Assembly: GCF_003852495.1 (NCBI RefSeq)
Contig: NZ_QAJI01000004.1
Coordinates: 553,388-617,387 of the forward strand
Direction of reading: 5' to 3'
Origin: Taibaiella sp. KBW10
GTDB lineage: Bacteria > Bacteroidota > Bacteroidia > Chitinophagales > Chitinophagaceae
DNA: 64,000 nt
Made by a program: the position numbers and the translations under genes. The notes beneath the pieces were generated by a model. The model had not been told where the DNA came from, did not search any database, and saw only the letters and a list, made by a program, of their open reading frames with translations. Shown here piece after piece: positions 9,445 to 17,700 of this stretch (within the stretch, counting starts at the first letter, position 1; each line of letters starts with the position of its first letter).

Positions 9445-10320
9445 ATGGAAGAAAATAAATCATTACATCAGCAGTTACTTGAAGCGGGCGTTCACTTTGG
9501 TCACCAAAGAAAAAAATGGAACCCAAAAATGTTGCCATACATCTTCAATGAAAAAAATGGTATCCATATCATCGATTTGAACAGAACAATCGAAGGTTTG
9601 GAAGAGTCTGCTGCAGCTTTAAAACAAATTGCTAAAAGCGGTAAAAAGATCATGTTTGTTGCTACTAAAAAGCAAGCAAAAGAAATCGTAGCCGAAGCAG
9701 CAGAAAAAGTAAATATGCCTTTCGTTACAGAAAGATGGTTAGGTGGTATGTTGACCAACTTCCAAACAATCCGTAAGAGCGTTAAGAAAATGCAGTCTAT
9801 CGAGAAAATGTTGAATGACGGTACTTTGGACAGCGTTACTAAGAAAGAGCGTTTGACTTTAACCCGTAGCAAAGACAAAATGGAAAAAGTATTAGGTGGT
9901 ATCGCTCAAATGGGTCGTGCTCCAGCTGCTTTATTCATCGTAGATATCAGCCACGAGCATATCGCTTTGTCTGAAGCAAAACGTCTAGGTATCGCTACTT
10001 TCGCTATGGTAGATACTAACAGTGATCCTACAAAAGTAGATTTCGCAGTACCTTCTAACGATGATGCTACAAAATCTATCGCTATTATCACAAACTACTT
10101 AACTGCCGCTATTATGGAAGGTCTTGAAGAAAGAGCTCAAAATAAAGAAGCAGATGCTGAAGAGCAAGAAGTAGAAGTTGCAGAACGTTTACGTGGTTTA
10201 GACTTAGACGAAGAAGAAGCAGCTAAAGAAGGCAAAAAACCAACTGCGGGTAACCGTCGTCCTGGTGCTCCTGCCGGTGGTGGTGCTAACCGTCGCCCGG
10301 GTGGTCCTGCTAAAAAATAA
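9445..10320 (+). CDS. rpsB: 30S ribosomal protein S2 with extended C-terminal tail
   Basis: 291 residues. The S2 core (about 1-230) is canonical: LLEAGVHFGHQRKKWNPKM, ERWLGGMLTNFQTI, VDTNSDP and IAIITNYLTAAI. The last ~60 residues are an added tail: an acidic part (ADAEEQEVEVAERLRG) and then a Pro/Gly/Arg-rich repeat (about 270-291). Such tails occur in other Bacteroidota S2. It is 76 bases after rpsI. The usual next gene, tsf, is missing: a terminator follows directly. Confidence 0.96.
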   Translation: MEENKSLHQQLLEAGVHFGHQRKKWNPKMLPYIFNEKNGIHIIDLNRTIEGLEESAAALKQIAKSGKKIMFVATKKQAKEIVAEAAEKVNMPFVTERWLGGMLTNFQTIRKSVKKMQSIEKMLNDGTLDSVTKKERLTLTRSKDKMEKVLGGIAQMGRAPAALFIVDISHEHIALSEAKRLGIATFAMVDTNSDPTKVDFAVPSNDDATKSIAIITNYLTAAIMEGLEERAQNKEADAEEQEVEVAERLRGLDLDEEEAAKEGKKPTAGNRRPGAPAGGGANRRPGGPAKK

Positions 10321-10345
10321 AATTTACAAAATTTTATATATAAAT

Positions 10346-10378
10346 AAAAAAGGTGTTTCGTAATGAAACACCTTTTTT
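10346..10378 (+). terminator. Intrinsic terminator of rpsB
   Basis: 14-base arms 10346-10359 and 10365-10378 around a 5-base loop; a GGTGTTTC core and a closing run of six T. Confidence 0.9.
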
Positions 10379-10423
10379 ATTTATCTTTACAGTCTTATTT
10401 TTTATTGTTCCTAATTATTTTTC

Positions 10424-10588
10424 ATGCAAGAAAGACTTGTAGCGCCCTGTAGAGAATTGTTTTTAAGTGCCCGTGATCATGAACAGCTGTCCAATTCCTT
10501 TTTGCGTTGTGTACAACAATGTGAGCATAAAAAGTGCTGTAAAAAATACAAAAGAGGAAAACGATGTAAATCTTGTCCCAAGCGATAA
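10424..10588 (+). CDS. 54-residue cysteine-rich small protein
   Basis: A complete short frame from ATG 10424 to TAA 10588. The product is basic and has seven cysteines (9, 29, 33, 38, 39, 48, 51) in spacings C-x3-C-x4-CC-x8-C-x2-C, with a KKCCKKYKRGKRCKSCPKR end. There is no signal peptide. The paired Cys and Lys/Arg pattern suggests a small zinc-binding, possibly nucleic-acid-binding protein, but I do not recognise a named family. It lies alone between the rpsB terminator and the convergent dnaB terminator. Overlapping frames in other phases on both strands look non-coding by comparison. Confidence 0.55.
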   Translation: MQERLVAPCRELFLSARDHEQLSNSFLRCVQQCEHKKCCKKYKRGKRCKSCPKR

Positions 10589-10632
10589 AACACAGTACAC
10601 ATACTACAGACTGCCCACAGCGGTCATAAGAC

Positions 10633-10686
10633 AAAAAAAATCCCCTTAACAGATATACCAGGATGGTACACGGTTAAGGGGATTTT
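10633..10686 (-). terminator. dnaB terminator
   Basis: Arms 10637-10650 and 10673-10686 (GTTAAGGGGATTTT and its complement) with a 22-base loop. On the minus strand it ends in a T run, 14 bases after the dnaB stop; it could also close the 54-residue gene on the plus strand. Confidence 0.75.
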
Positions 10687-10699
10687 ACTACATACTATT

Positions 10700-12343
10700 T
10701 TAGAACGGAACATCACCGTCATCCGGTGGCGGCTTAAAGCCTTTAAAATTACCGCCCATATTATCTTCATCATCAAAGTCAACAAAGTTATTCGCTTTGG
10801 ACTGTAGCGTTTTAAACGAACTGTTATCCGGCCCGCCTTGGGTGTACACCCCGCTGTTCCCGAAATCATCAGTATTCGCAAGGCCACTAAAGGATTGATG
10901 GCCACCACCACCCCAGTCATTTTCACTCGGTAATTCAACAAATCTCTGGTATTCAAGTTCTGCTTTGAGCTTCACACTATCCAAGCGGCCATTACGGTGT
11001 TTGGCGATATTGATATGCGTTTCCCCTTTTACAGTTTCACCATTCTCATCACTATTCACCCCATGATATTCAGGACGGTAAATAAACATTACCATATCCG
11101 CATCCTGCTCAATCGCACCCGATTCTCTCAAATCGCTCAACTGTGGTATTTTGCCCTTCTCACTGGAACGGGTCTCTACGGCACGGCTCAACTGAGACAA
11201 GGCAATAATGGGGATATTGAGCTCCTTAGCCAGCCCTTTCAGCTCTCGCGAGATCTTACTGATCTCTTGCTCACGGTTACCATTCTTACTATCATTCGTG
11301 CCATGCATCAATTGCAAATAATCGATGATGACCAATTGAATATCATGTTTTACTTTCAGCCTTCTACACTTTGCCCTTAATTCAAAAATGTTCAAACCTG
11401 CCTGATCATCCAGAAACAAAGGCGCTTTAACCAGTTTATCCATCCTTTCGGTCAGCTGCACCATTTCGTAATCTTCCATCTTACCACGGCTGATGCTTTC
11501 CAGCTTCACCTCGGTTACCATACTCAACAAACGTTTTACGAGCTGTGTATTACCCATCTCCAAAGAGAATACGGCAACACCCATAGGCTTGGCATTCAAC
11601 GCTGCATTAACCGCCAGGTTTAGGGCAAAAGCCGTTTTACCCACTGAGGGACGTGCCGCCAGAATAATCAGATCCGTTTTCTGCCAACCTCCGGTAATCT
11701 CATCTAGAGAAGGGAAACCGGTAGGTACACCGGTAAGATCGTCTTTATTTTTACGTGCTTCTTCAATTTCATCCAGGGTACGTACGAGAATATCTTTGAT
11801 CGACTCAGAGTCTTTTTTCAAATAACTGTTCCCGATATCGAAAAGGTCTTGTTCTGCCTTATCCATCAATTCAAACACATCCGTTTTATCTTCAAAAGAG
11901 TCCGAAACAATCTCTCCTCCGATACGGATTAATTCCCTTTGGATATATTTCTGCATAACCACACGGGCATGTGAGATAACATGCGAACTGGTTACTACAG
12001 ACTGAGTAATTTTGGTTAACTGATACGCGCCGCCGATCAATTCCAGCTCATCCGTTCTGCGCAATTCTTCCATGACCGTTAACAGGTCAATTTCTGATTT
12101 TTTATCTTGTAAACGCTGTATGGCACTATAAATTACCTGATGGGCATTTACATAGAAACACTCCGGCTTGGGGAGGATCTCCATCACATCAGAGAGTTTA
12201 TCCTTCTCCAGCAAAATAGCACCTAATACGGCCTCTTCAATCTCTCTGGCCTGCGGAGGTACTTTACCATAAATACTTGCGGATAAATCCGTGGCTTTAG
12301 TTTTTCGTCCGGGGGTCAAATTCTTTTTTACATTCACATCCAT
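10700..12343 (-). CDS. dnaB: Replicative DNA helicase DnaB
   Basis: 547 residues. N-terminal DnaB domain from about 30 (PPQAREIEEAVLGAILLEKD) to 140, then a RecA-type helicase domain with Walker A ARPSVGKT ending at residues 235-237, VFSLEMG, the LVIIDYLQLM Walker B and the ALSQLSRAVE / SDLRESGAIEQDADMV motifs. A ~60-residue Gly/Asp-rich disordered tail ends in DDGDVPF. It unwinds DNA ahead of the fork as a hexamer. No intein or insertion is seen. It is divergent from rpe, with DnaA-box-like sites in the 348-bp space between. Confidence 0.96.
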   Translation of the reverse strand: MDVNVKKNLTPGRKTKATDLSASIYGKVPPQAREIEEAVLGAILLEKDKLSDVMEILPKPECFYVNAHQVIYSAIQRLQDKKSEIDLLTVMEELRRTDELELIGGAYQLTKITQSVVTSSHVISHARVVMQKYIQRELIRIGGEIVSDSFEDKTDVFELMDKAEQDLFDIGNSYLKKDSESIKDILVRTLDEIEEARKNKDDLTGVPTGFPSLDEITGGWQKTDLIILAARPSVGKTAFALNLAVNAALNAKPMGVAVFSLEMGNTQLVKRLLSMVTEVKLESISRGKMEDYEMVQLTERMDKLVKAPLFLDDQAGLNIFELRAKCRRLKVKHDIQLVIIDYLQLMHGTNDSKNGNREQEISKISRELKGLAKELNIPIIALSQLSRAVETRSSEKGKIPQLSDLRESGAIEQDADMVMFIYRPEYHGVNSDENGETVKGETHINIAKHRNGRLDSVKLKAELEYQRFVELPSENDWGGGGHQSFSGLANTDDFGNSGVYTQGGPDNSSFKTLQSKANNFVDFDDEDNMGGNFKGFKPPPDDGDVPF

Positions 12344-12480
12344 AGCGCCAATATTTTCTAATACTTATAGGTAGAAAAGGAGAAAAATCCCCCTCCTTTT
12401 TGGGGATAGCGAAGTTAAGTTCAAAATTGCTAGGAAAGAGATTTCATTTGAAATTAATTTTTTAGCCTTACGAAGTTTGG

Positions 12481-12582
12481 TTATCCACCTAAATATCGGC
12501 TTTTCCCCATCGGAAAAAGGGTTTTTAACATATTTCTATAATTATGCACATAAGTTAATGCTATATCTACATCTTATCCACA
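12481..12582. promoter_or_regulatory. Cluster of DnaA-box-like sequences upstream of dnaB
   Basis: Within about 100 bp of AT-rich DNA: TTATCCACC (12481-12489, one mismatch), TTATGCACA (12542-12550, one mismatch) and a perfect TTATCCACA (12574-12582), all in the same orientation. This could be a DnaA-controlled promoter or part of a replication origin. The clustering is seen directly; the function is inferred. Confidence 0.45.
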
Positions 12583-12648
12583 ATTTAAACCAAGCAAAAC
12601 CAGTGCATACTCCGGAGGAAAAACAGCTTAAATCCCACGAATAAGCTG

Positions 12649-12656
12649 TACCTTTG
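12649..12656 (+). promoter_or_regulatory. -7 element (TACCTTTG) before rpe
   Basis: Perfect TAnnTTTG, 35 bases before the rpe start codon; no clear -33 TTG at normal spacing. Confidence 0.55.
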
Positions 12657-12691
12657 CAGGCTATTAACCAATTATAAAATTCTACTATACA

Positions 12692-13339
12692 ATGGCTTTA
12701 ATAGCACCTTCTATCTTATCAGCCAACTTCCTGAATTTATCAAAAGATATCGATATGATCAATCAGTCGCAAGCTGATTGGTTTCATCTGGATGTCATGG
12801 ATGGCAGATTTGTACCCAATATCAGTTTCGGATTGCCCGTGATTGATGCAATCAGCAAAGCGGCACAGAAGACCCTTGATGTACACCTGATGATTGTAGA
12901 ACCGGAAAAATATGTAGGTGCTTTTGCTCAGGCTGGCGCACATAACCTTACGGTACATATCGAAGCGAGCACACACTTGCACCGTATCATACAAATGATT
13001 AAAGCAGAAGGGATGAAAGCCGGTGTAGCCGTGAATCCGCATACGCCTATCCATCTCCTGAATGACATTATTGAAGACCTGGATCTGGTCTGTTTAATGA
13101 GTGTAAATCCGGGTTTTGGCGGACAAAAATTTATTCCGCAGACTTTAAAGAAAATACAACAATTGCGCCAGTTGATTACCGAAAGTAACAGCAATGCGCT
13201 GATCGAAATTGATGGTGGGGTAACCCTCGAAAATGCGAAAACCATTATTGATGCGGGTGCAGATGTATTGGTGGCGGGCAATACGGTGTTCAGTGCACCG
13301 GATCCGGTTGCCATGATTGCTCATTTAAAACAAATCTGA
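12692..13339 (+). CDS. rpe: Ribulose-phosphate 3-epimerase
   Basis: 215 residues, TIM barrel. It shows APSILSANF at the start, HLDVMDGRFVPNISFG with catalytic Asp, DVHLMIVEPE, VNPGFGGQKFI and the phosphate-binding EIDGGV / ADVLVAGNTVF loops. It interconverts ribulose-5-phosphate and xylulose-5-phosphate in the pentose phosphate pathway. Single gene, closed by a perfect two-way terminator at 13354-13400. Confidence 0.95.
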   Translation: MALIAPSILSANFLNLSKDIDMINQSQADWFHLDVMDGRFVPNISFGLPVIDAISKAAQKTLDVHLMIVEPEKYVGAFAQAGAHNLTVHIEASTHLHRIIQMIKAEGMKAGVAVNPHTPIHLLNDIIEDLDLVCLMSVNPGFGGQKFIPQTLKKIQQLRQLITESNSNALIEIDGGVTLENAKTIIDAGADVLVAGNTVFSAPDPVAMIAHLKQI

Positions 13340-13353
13340 TAAGCAGCTTATCT

Positions 13354-13400
13354 ATAAAAGTAAAACCCTGTACGGATTGCGTACAGGGTTTTACTTTTAT
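13354..13400. terminator. Two-way terminator between rpe and the saccharopine dehydrogenase-like gene
   Basis: 20-base arms (13354-13373, 13381-13400), perfectly complementary with a 7-base loop; A/T ends outside a GTACAGGG core serve both converging genes. Confidence 0.85.
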
Positions 13401-13420
13401 AAAATAAAGACGAGCAGGGA

Positions 13421-14752
13421 TTAACCCACAATATCCATAAATTCAACACCACATTTTTTCAATTCTTTCAGTACCGGAACATACACTTCGGGCATTACCG
13501 GAATATGCACACCGGTAAGGTTTCTGGAAGGTAAGCCGTCCTGAATCATACGCTTGGCCAAGATCGCCATAGGCAAGCCTACGGTTTTTGCCATCGCACT
13601 AAACAAACGGTTTTCCCCTTTCACCACCAGATTGGAGGTCAGGTGTACCGGAACGCCTTTACGCTCATAGGCAACCTGATGTTGCATCACCACCATATCC
13701 TTATCCATCACACCCAGTTTCCATTTTTCTTCCAGGATATCCTGTAAAATATCTGCCGCACTATAGGTGCCCTGGCGTCTGATTAATTTTTTCGCATCAA
13801 AAAGATCGAGCCATTCTAAAGCCTTCAGCACTTTGTCCTCGATCACATATTTCTCTGCTACGGTCATTCTCAAATGCTCATCGTTGGCGACACCGGTTTT
13901 AAACGCAATCCAGTCGGCATAGGTCTTACCACTCGTATCAAAGCTGTCTTCCTCATTCGTAAGATCCATTTTAACGATATAATTCCAGGCTTTGGAAAAC
14001 GCCGGATGACGTAAAGTGGCTCTCACAAAAGTGCCGATGTCATTAATATCATACAAATCAAGGTATTTCAAAGAATCTCTGTTGGGATAATAACTCAAAC
14101 TACCCACGCCTTCCACTTTCACTTTTTTATTGTTGGCATACAAATCGGCATACTCCAGTTTTTGTATTTTCCCATTTTCCAGCCATTCTGCTCCGGCTTT
14201 ACCCGCCATTACAATATTCCGCGGATTCCAGCTAATCTTGTAATGCCAAGGATTATCGTCGCTTTCGGGTGCCACTAAGCCTCCGCAAAAGCTTTTAAAA
14301 CTTTTGATTTCTCCAGCTATTTTCTGAATACTGTGAATGATCTGCATGGCCGACATATGGTCTATACCGGGGTCAAGGCCCATCTCACACATAAACAATA
14401 AACCGGCTTCTTTAACAGCCGCATCCATCGCTTTTATTTCCGGCGAAACATAGGAGGAAGTGATCAGGTTTTTCTTGTACTTCAAACAATCCTGCGCCAA
14501 TAGGTAATGCAGGCTGGGCGGCAATATAGACAATACGATATCCGCATTTTGCACCAGTGCTTCTCTTTGCGCATTATTGGTAACATCTATTACTGCAGCG
14601 ATACCTTTCGGATGGTTATTCAGCTTCTCCGCAATGGCTTCGGCGGAGGCGTCCATTACGACAACCTTCCATTCTTGTCGGGCATTTTTGAGCAAATAGT
14701 CAATGAGGTATGTTGAGGATTTACCTGCGCCGGCTACGAGTATCGTTTTCAT
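13421..14752 (-). CDS. Saccharopine dehydrogenase family oxidoreductase
   Basis: 443 residues. N-terminal Rossmann motif VAGAGKSSTYLIDYLL (about 6-21), then LITSSYVSPEIKAMD, EMGLDPGIDHMSAMQ and SFCGGLVAPESDDNPWHYKISW, which are hallmarks of the saccharopine dehydrogenase / homospermidine-synthase-like group. It probably acts on an amino-dicarboxylate in lysine metabolism with NAD(P); the true substrate in Bacteroidota is not clear. Single gene between two divergent or convergent neighbours. Confidence 0.85.
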   Translation of the reverse strand: MKTILVAGAGKSSTYLIDYLLKNARQEWKVVVMDASAEAIAEKLNNHPKGIAAVIDVTNNAQREALVQNADIVLSILPPSLHYLLAQDCLKYKKNLITSSYVSPEIKAMDAAVKEAGLLFMCEMGLDPGIDHMSAMQIIHSIQKIAGEIKSFKSFCGGLVAPESDDNPWHYKISWNPRNIVMAGKAGAEWLENGKIQKLEYADLYANNKKVKVEGVGSLSYYPNRDSLKYLDLYDINDIGTFVRATLRHPAFSKAWNYIVKMDLTNEEDSFDTSGKTYADWIAFKTGVANDEHLRMTVAEKYVIEDKVLKALEWLDLFDAKKLIRRQGTYSAADILQDILEEKWKLGVMDKDMVVMQHQVAYERKGVPVHLTSNLVVKGENRLFSAMAKTVGLPMAILAKRMIQDGLPSRNLTGVHIPVMPEVYVPVLKELKKCGVEFMDIVG

Positions 14753-14890
14753 GATTAATATTAAATGGTCTATTTTTGTAAATCCTTGAAGATTAATTTA
14801 GTGTCTTCTCAAATCTCTTGCAATTTCAGGAAAAGTATTCAATAAAAACATTTTCTTTTGCAAAAATAAAAAATCTAAACTAAAATAAAC

Positions 14891-15322
14891 ATGATCTGGT
14901 ATAATGGCATCCCATCCCTGGCGCAACTGAACGAAATGACTACAGGTACGCTGTCGGCACATTTGAATATGAAATTTACCGATGTGGGGGAAGATTATCT
15001 TTCGGCAAGCATGCCCGTAAACCCTACAACACACCAGCCCATGGGTTTATTGCATGGTGGTGCCTCTGCGGCGCTGGCCGAAACAGTCGGGAGTGTGGCA
15101 GGATGGTTGTGTATTAATAAAGAAAAGCAGGACTGTGTAGGCATTGAACTCAACTGCAACCATATAAAAGGCAAAAGAGAAGGGCTGGTAACTGCTACCG
15201 CACGTCCGCTGCATATAGGCGCCAGCACACAGGTTTGGGATATTAAGCTGACCGATGAAAACAATAAATTGATTTGTGTGGGCAGGCTTACAGTAGCCGT
15301 GATCAAGAAAGTGCAGCTGTAA
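14891..15322 (+). CDS. Hotdog-fold thioesterase (PaaI/MenI-like)
   Basis: 143 residues, full length. Core motif THQPMGLLHGGASAALAETV with HGG at 55-57 and catalytic Glu64; then GIELNCNHIKGKREGLVTATA and WDIKLTDENNKLICVGRLT, all classic for the DHNA-CoA/phenylacetyl-CoA thioesterase group. It hydrolyses an acyl-CoA in the cytosol; which one is not shown. It converges on ispH through a two-way terminator. Confidence 0.88.
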   Translation: MIWYNGIPSLAQLNEMTTGTLSAHLNMKFTDVGEDYLSASMPVNPTTHQPMGLLHGGASAALAETVGSVAGWLCINKEKQDCVGIELNCNHIKGKREGLVTATARPLHIGASTQVWDIKLTDENNKLICVGRLTVAVIKKVQL

Positions 15323-15363
15323 GCATAAAAAATACGCGTGAAGGTCACGCGTATTTTTTATGC
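15323..15363. terminator. Two-way terminator, thioesterase/ispH
   Basis: 19-base perfectly complementary arms (15323-15341, 15345-15363) with an ACGCGTGA core and flanking A/T runs; lies between two converging genes. Confidence 0.85.
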
Positions 15364-15372
15364 TGTATATGC

Positions 15373-16599
15373 CTATTGATATTGTTTCATCGCTTCTTCC
15401 AAGCGTTCCGGATCATCGAACAGTTCTGATAATCTCCGAATCACATTTTCCACCAAAGCATCCGGACAACTGGCTCCTGAAGTGATCATTACGCGGAGGG
15501 GCGATTTACCAAAAGTATAATCTTTTGTGATATGTTCCTGCTTGTCCGACAACACAAAGTGTTTGATGGTTGCGGCATCGATGAGGCAGGTCTCATTATT
15601 TATAAAATAAGTAGGCAGCACTTCTTCACAAAGATCAACCAGGTGAGAGGTATTACTGGAATTATAGCCACCGATCACCAAAGCAATGTCTGCTTCGTAT
15701 TGTAACATCTCTGTTACTGCATTCTGATTATCATTTGTTGCATAACAAAGGGTATCGCGGGTATCTGCAAATTGCAGCTTAAGGCCCTCCTCATCTAAAT
15801 TGTAATACGTTTTGATCGTTTGCTTCAGGTATTCGGCAATTCCCTGCGTGTCGCTGGCCAGCATGGTGGTCTGATTCACCACACCGATCCGATGCAGGTC
15901 TTTGGTTACGTCAAAACCTGCGGAATATTGCCCTTTAAATTCTTCATAAAATTTTTCAGCATCTTCTGTACCCACAATATATTGTGCCAGGCGCTCCGTC
16001 TGTGCCATGTCTTTTACAACTATAGTTGGCGTGTTGGCTTTACTGTGAGAGAAAGTTGCTCTGGTCTCTTCATGATTAGGTTTACCGTGTACCACAATCG
16101 TATACCCATCATTGCCAATCTTTTCGGAACGGTTCCAGACCTTTTCTACAAAGGGACAAGTGGTATTGTATAAAGCAGGCTCAATACCCTTCTCTTTGAG
16201 GATTGCTTCGATTTCTAAAGTCGTGCCGAAAGCGGGTACAATCACAATGTCTTCACGATGTAATTCATCCCAGGAGATCAGTTGGTTTCCCTTGGTATCC
16301 ATAATAAACTGCAGGCCCTCTGCAATCAGGTCTGCATTTACCTGCGGATTATGAATCATCTCACTCAATAAAAAAATACGTTTCCCTACATTATCATGAA
16401 TCGCCTTAAAAGCGATCTCAATCGCATTCTCCACCCCATAACAAAAGCCGAAATGCCTCGCCAGTACAATTTCCAGATTAGGTAACCTGATGATACTCGG
16501 TGCAAAATCTTTTTTTAATTTATCCAGGCCTTTCCGATAGGACTTGATTGCGGTAATTATAGGACTTCTATAATGAATAGGGACATCAAACGATTTCAT
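15373..16599 (-). CDS. ispH: 4-hydroxy-3-methylbut-2-enyl diphosphate reductase
   Basis: 408 residues. The three [4Fe-4S] ligands are present: Cys53 (ARHFGFCYGVENAI), Cys148 (NTTCPFVEKVWNR) and Cys378 (TSGASCPDALVEN). The TVVHGKPNHEETRAT and VVNQTTMLASDT stretches fit the family. It makes IPP and DMAPP, the last step of the MEP pathway. It is ~90 residues longer than E. coli IspH, with an N-terminal extension (~40) and inserts around 205-235, as in the longer IspH type of other Bacteroidota. Its ATG lies about where transcription should start from the element at 16605-16612. Confidence 0.93.
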   Translation of the reverse strand: MKSFDVPIHYRSPIITAIKSYRKGLDKLKKDFAPSIIRLPNLEIVLARHFGFCYGVENAIEIAFKAIHDNVGKRIFLLSEMIHNPQVNADLIAEGLQFIMDTKGNQLISWDELHREDIVIVPAFGTTLEIEAILKEKGIEPALYNTTCPFVEKVWNRSEKIGNDGYTIVVHGKPNHEETRATFSHSKANTPTIVVKDMAQTERLAQYIVGTEDAEKFYEEFKGQYSAGFDVTKDLHRIGVVNQTTMLASDTQGIAEYLKQTIKTYYNLDEEGLKLQFADTRDTLCYATNDNQNAVTEMLQYEADIALVIGGYNSSNTSHLVDLCEEVLPTYFINNETCLIDAATIKHFVLSDKQEHITKDYTFGKSPLRVMITSGASCPDALVENVIRRLSELFDDPERLEEAMKQYQ

Positions 16600-16604
16600 T
16601 GATG

Positions 16605-16612
16605 CAAATATA
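16605..16612 (-). promoter_or_regulatory. -7 element (TATATTTG) abutting ispH
   Basis: Reads TATATTTG on the minus strand and ends 5 bases before the ispH ATG (16597-16599), so a transcript from it would be nearly leaderless. Confidence 0.45.
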
Positions 16613-16723
16613 TAGCTTTATTCTCATTAAGAAAGACGGCCATATTATATATCAAAAAAGAACCTATATTCGCAATAATCAATGCTAGCAAGGGTTTTAA
16701 TTATTAAAAAAATATAAAATAAA

Positions 16724-16754
16724 TTTGGTTATGTAGAAATATAGCCTATTTTTG
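16724..16754 (+). promoter_or_regulatory. Promoter of the HU gene
   Basis: TTTG at 16724-16727, a 19-base spacer and TATTTTTG at 16747-16754: both elements of the Bacteroidota consensus. Start codon is 49 bases downstream. Confidence 0.75.
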
Positions 16755-16802
16755 CTATACACAAAAAACAATATTTCATCATTTAAAAAACAATAAAAGA
16801 TT

Positions 16803-17087
16803 ATGAACAAAGCAGAATTAATCGACAAAATTTCAAAAGACGCTGGTATCACAAAAGTACAAGCTAACGAAGCTTTAGATTCTTTTACAAGCAGCGTTAT
16901 CGGAGCATTGAAAGGTGGTGACAAAGTTACTTTAGTGGGTTTCGGTACATTTTCTGTATCTGAACGTTCTGCTCGTAACGGCCGCAACCCTCAAACTGGT
17001 GCCGTTATCAAAATCAAAGCGCGCAAAGTACCAAAATTCAAAGCGGGTAAAGAATTCTCAACAAAAATCGGTGGTAAGAAAAAATAA
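16803..17087 (+). CDS. HU family DNA-binding protein
   Basis: 94 residues: [20 protein letters not shown] start, [28 protein letters not shown]-binding arm and an [13 protein letters not shown]-type end, all classic HU. It compacts and bends DNA as a dimer. It has its own strong promoter and a terminator (17110-17143), and very biased codons, fitting high expression. Confidence 0.95.
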   Translation: MNKAELIDKISKDAGITKVQANEALDSFTSSVIGALKGGDKVTLVGFGTFSVSERSARNGRNPQTGAVIKIKARKVPKFKAGKEFSTKIGGKKK

Positions 17088-17109
17088 TTTTACCTCATAT
17101 TATATTTTT

Positions 17110-17143
17110 AAAAAAGCAGAACTCAAAAGTTCCGCTTTTTTTT
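17110..17143 (+). terminator. Terminator of the HU gene
   Basis: 14-base arms (17110-17123, 17128-17141) with one A-C mismatch, 4-base loop and a run of eight T. Confidence 0.85.
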
Positions 17144-17144
17144 A

Positions 17145-17152
17145 TACATTTG
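17145..17152 (+). promoter_or_regulatory. -7 element (TACATTTG) before the THX gene
   Basis: Perfect TAnnTTTG, 40 bases before the start of the 34-codon gene and directly after the HU terminator. Confidence 0.55.
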
Positions 17153-17192
17153 CAGCAATTCATTAAATACAAACGTTTTAAATTTATTTACC

Positions 17193-17297
17193 ATGGGTAG
17201 AGGTGACAACCGTTCTAAAAGAGGTAAAATTTCAAGTGGTACATTTGGAGTAAGCCGTCCTAAGAAAACAAGAAATGCAAAAAAAGCAAAAGCTTAA
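17193..17297 (+). CDS. 30S ribosomal protein THX (S31 family)
   Basis: A 34-residue basic protein, ATG 17193 to TAA 17297. It reads MGRGDNRSKRGKISSGTFG then a Lys/Arg-rich end, matching the S31/THX family that sits in the head of the small subunit in Thermus and is common in Bacteroidota. It has its own promoter element (17145-17152) and terminator (17305-17346), so it is an independent unit next to HU. The frame is easily missed because of its size. Confidence 0.88.
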   Translation: MGRGDNRSKRGKISSGTFGVSRPKKTRNAKKAKA

Positions 17298-17304
17298 TTT
17301 GATG

Positions 17305-17346
17305 AAATCTTTCCTAAATAAGTATTAACTTTAGGAAAGATTTTTT
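17305..17346 (+). terminator. Terminator of the THX gene
   Basis: 14-base perfect arms (17305-17318, 17330-17343), 11-base loop, followed by further T residues. Confidence 0.85.
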
Positions 17347-17377
17347 GTTTAAAACAAGATTGTATAACTGTATCGCT

Positions 17378-17608
17378 ATGGAAAACCGTTTATTACGACT
17401 AAAGAACTTTGTAGAGTATCAGGCTTTTGGCGTGTGCAGTAAAATAGGCGAAAAAATGGGTATTGCTTCGGGCAAAATCAGGTTATGGTTTATCTATATC
17501 TCTTTTCTCACCCTCGGTTCCCCGATTATTATTTATATGATTCTGGCCTTCTTTATGAATATCAGAAACTATATCTTGTTGCGTAAACGTAATCCCCTGC
17601 GTTTTTAA
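17378..17608 (+). CDS. PspC-domain family membrane protein
   Basis: 76 residues from ATG 17378, chosen over an upstream alternative start because that lies in the THX terminator T-run. The sequence has VEYQAFGVCSKIGEKMGIASGKIRLWFIYISFL followed by a hydrophobic hairpin, the PspC layout (a short helical segment then membrane helices). Members are small inner-membrane proteins linked to envelope stress; no psp partners are nearby. Confidence 0.7.
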   Translation: MENRLLRLKNFVEYQAFGVCSKIGEKMGIASGKIRLWFIYISFLTLGSPIIIYMILAFFMNIRNYILLRKRNPLRF

Positions 17609-17664
17609 TTTACACTTTTCTGTGTTTTAAGTTTTCCTTAAGCAAATACTACCGTATATTTCGT

Positions 17665-17672
17665 TACTTTTG
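17665..17672 (+). promoter_or_regulatory. -7 element (TACTTTTG) before the DedA gene
   Basis: Perfect TAnnTTTG, 28 bases before the start codon at 17701. Confidence 0.55.
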
Positions 17673-17700
17673 CGTCCATATTAACCCCCCTCGGAATCAA

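Noticed and set aside
10422-10649. Overlapping 60-70-codon frames on both strands beside the Cys-rich gene
   Set aside because: They cover the same DNA in other frames, have poor composition and cross the dnaB terminator; only the 54-codon frame looks coding.
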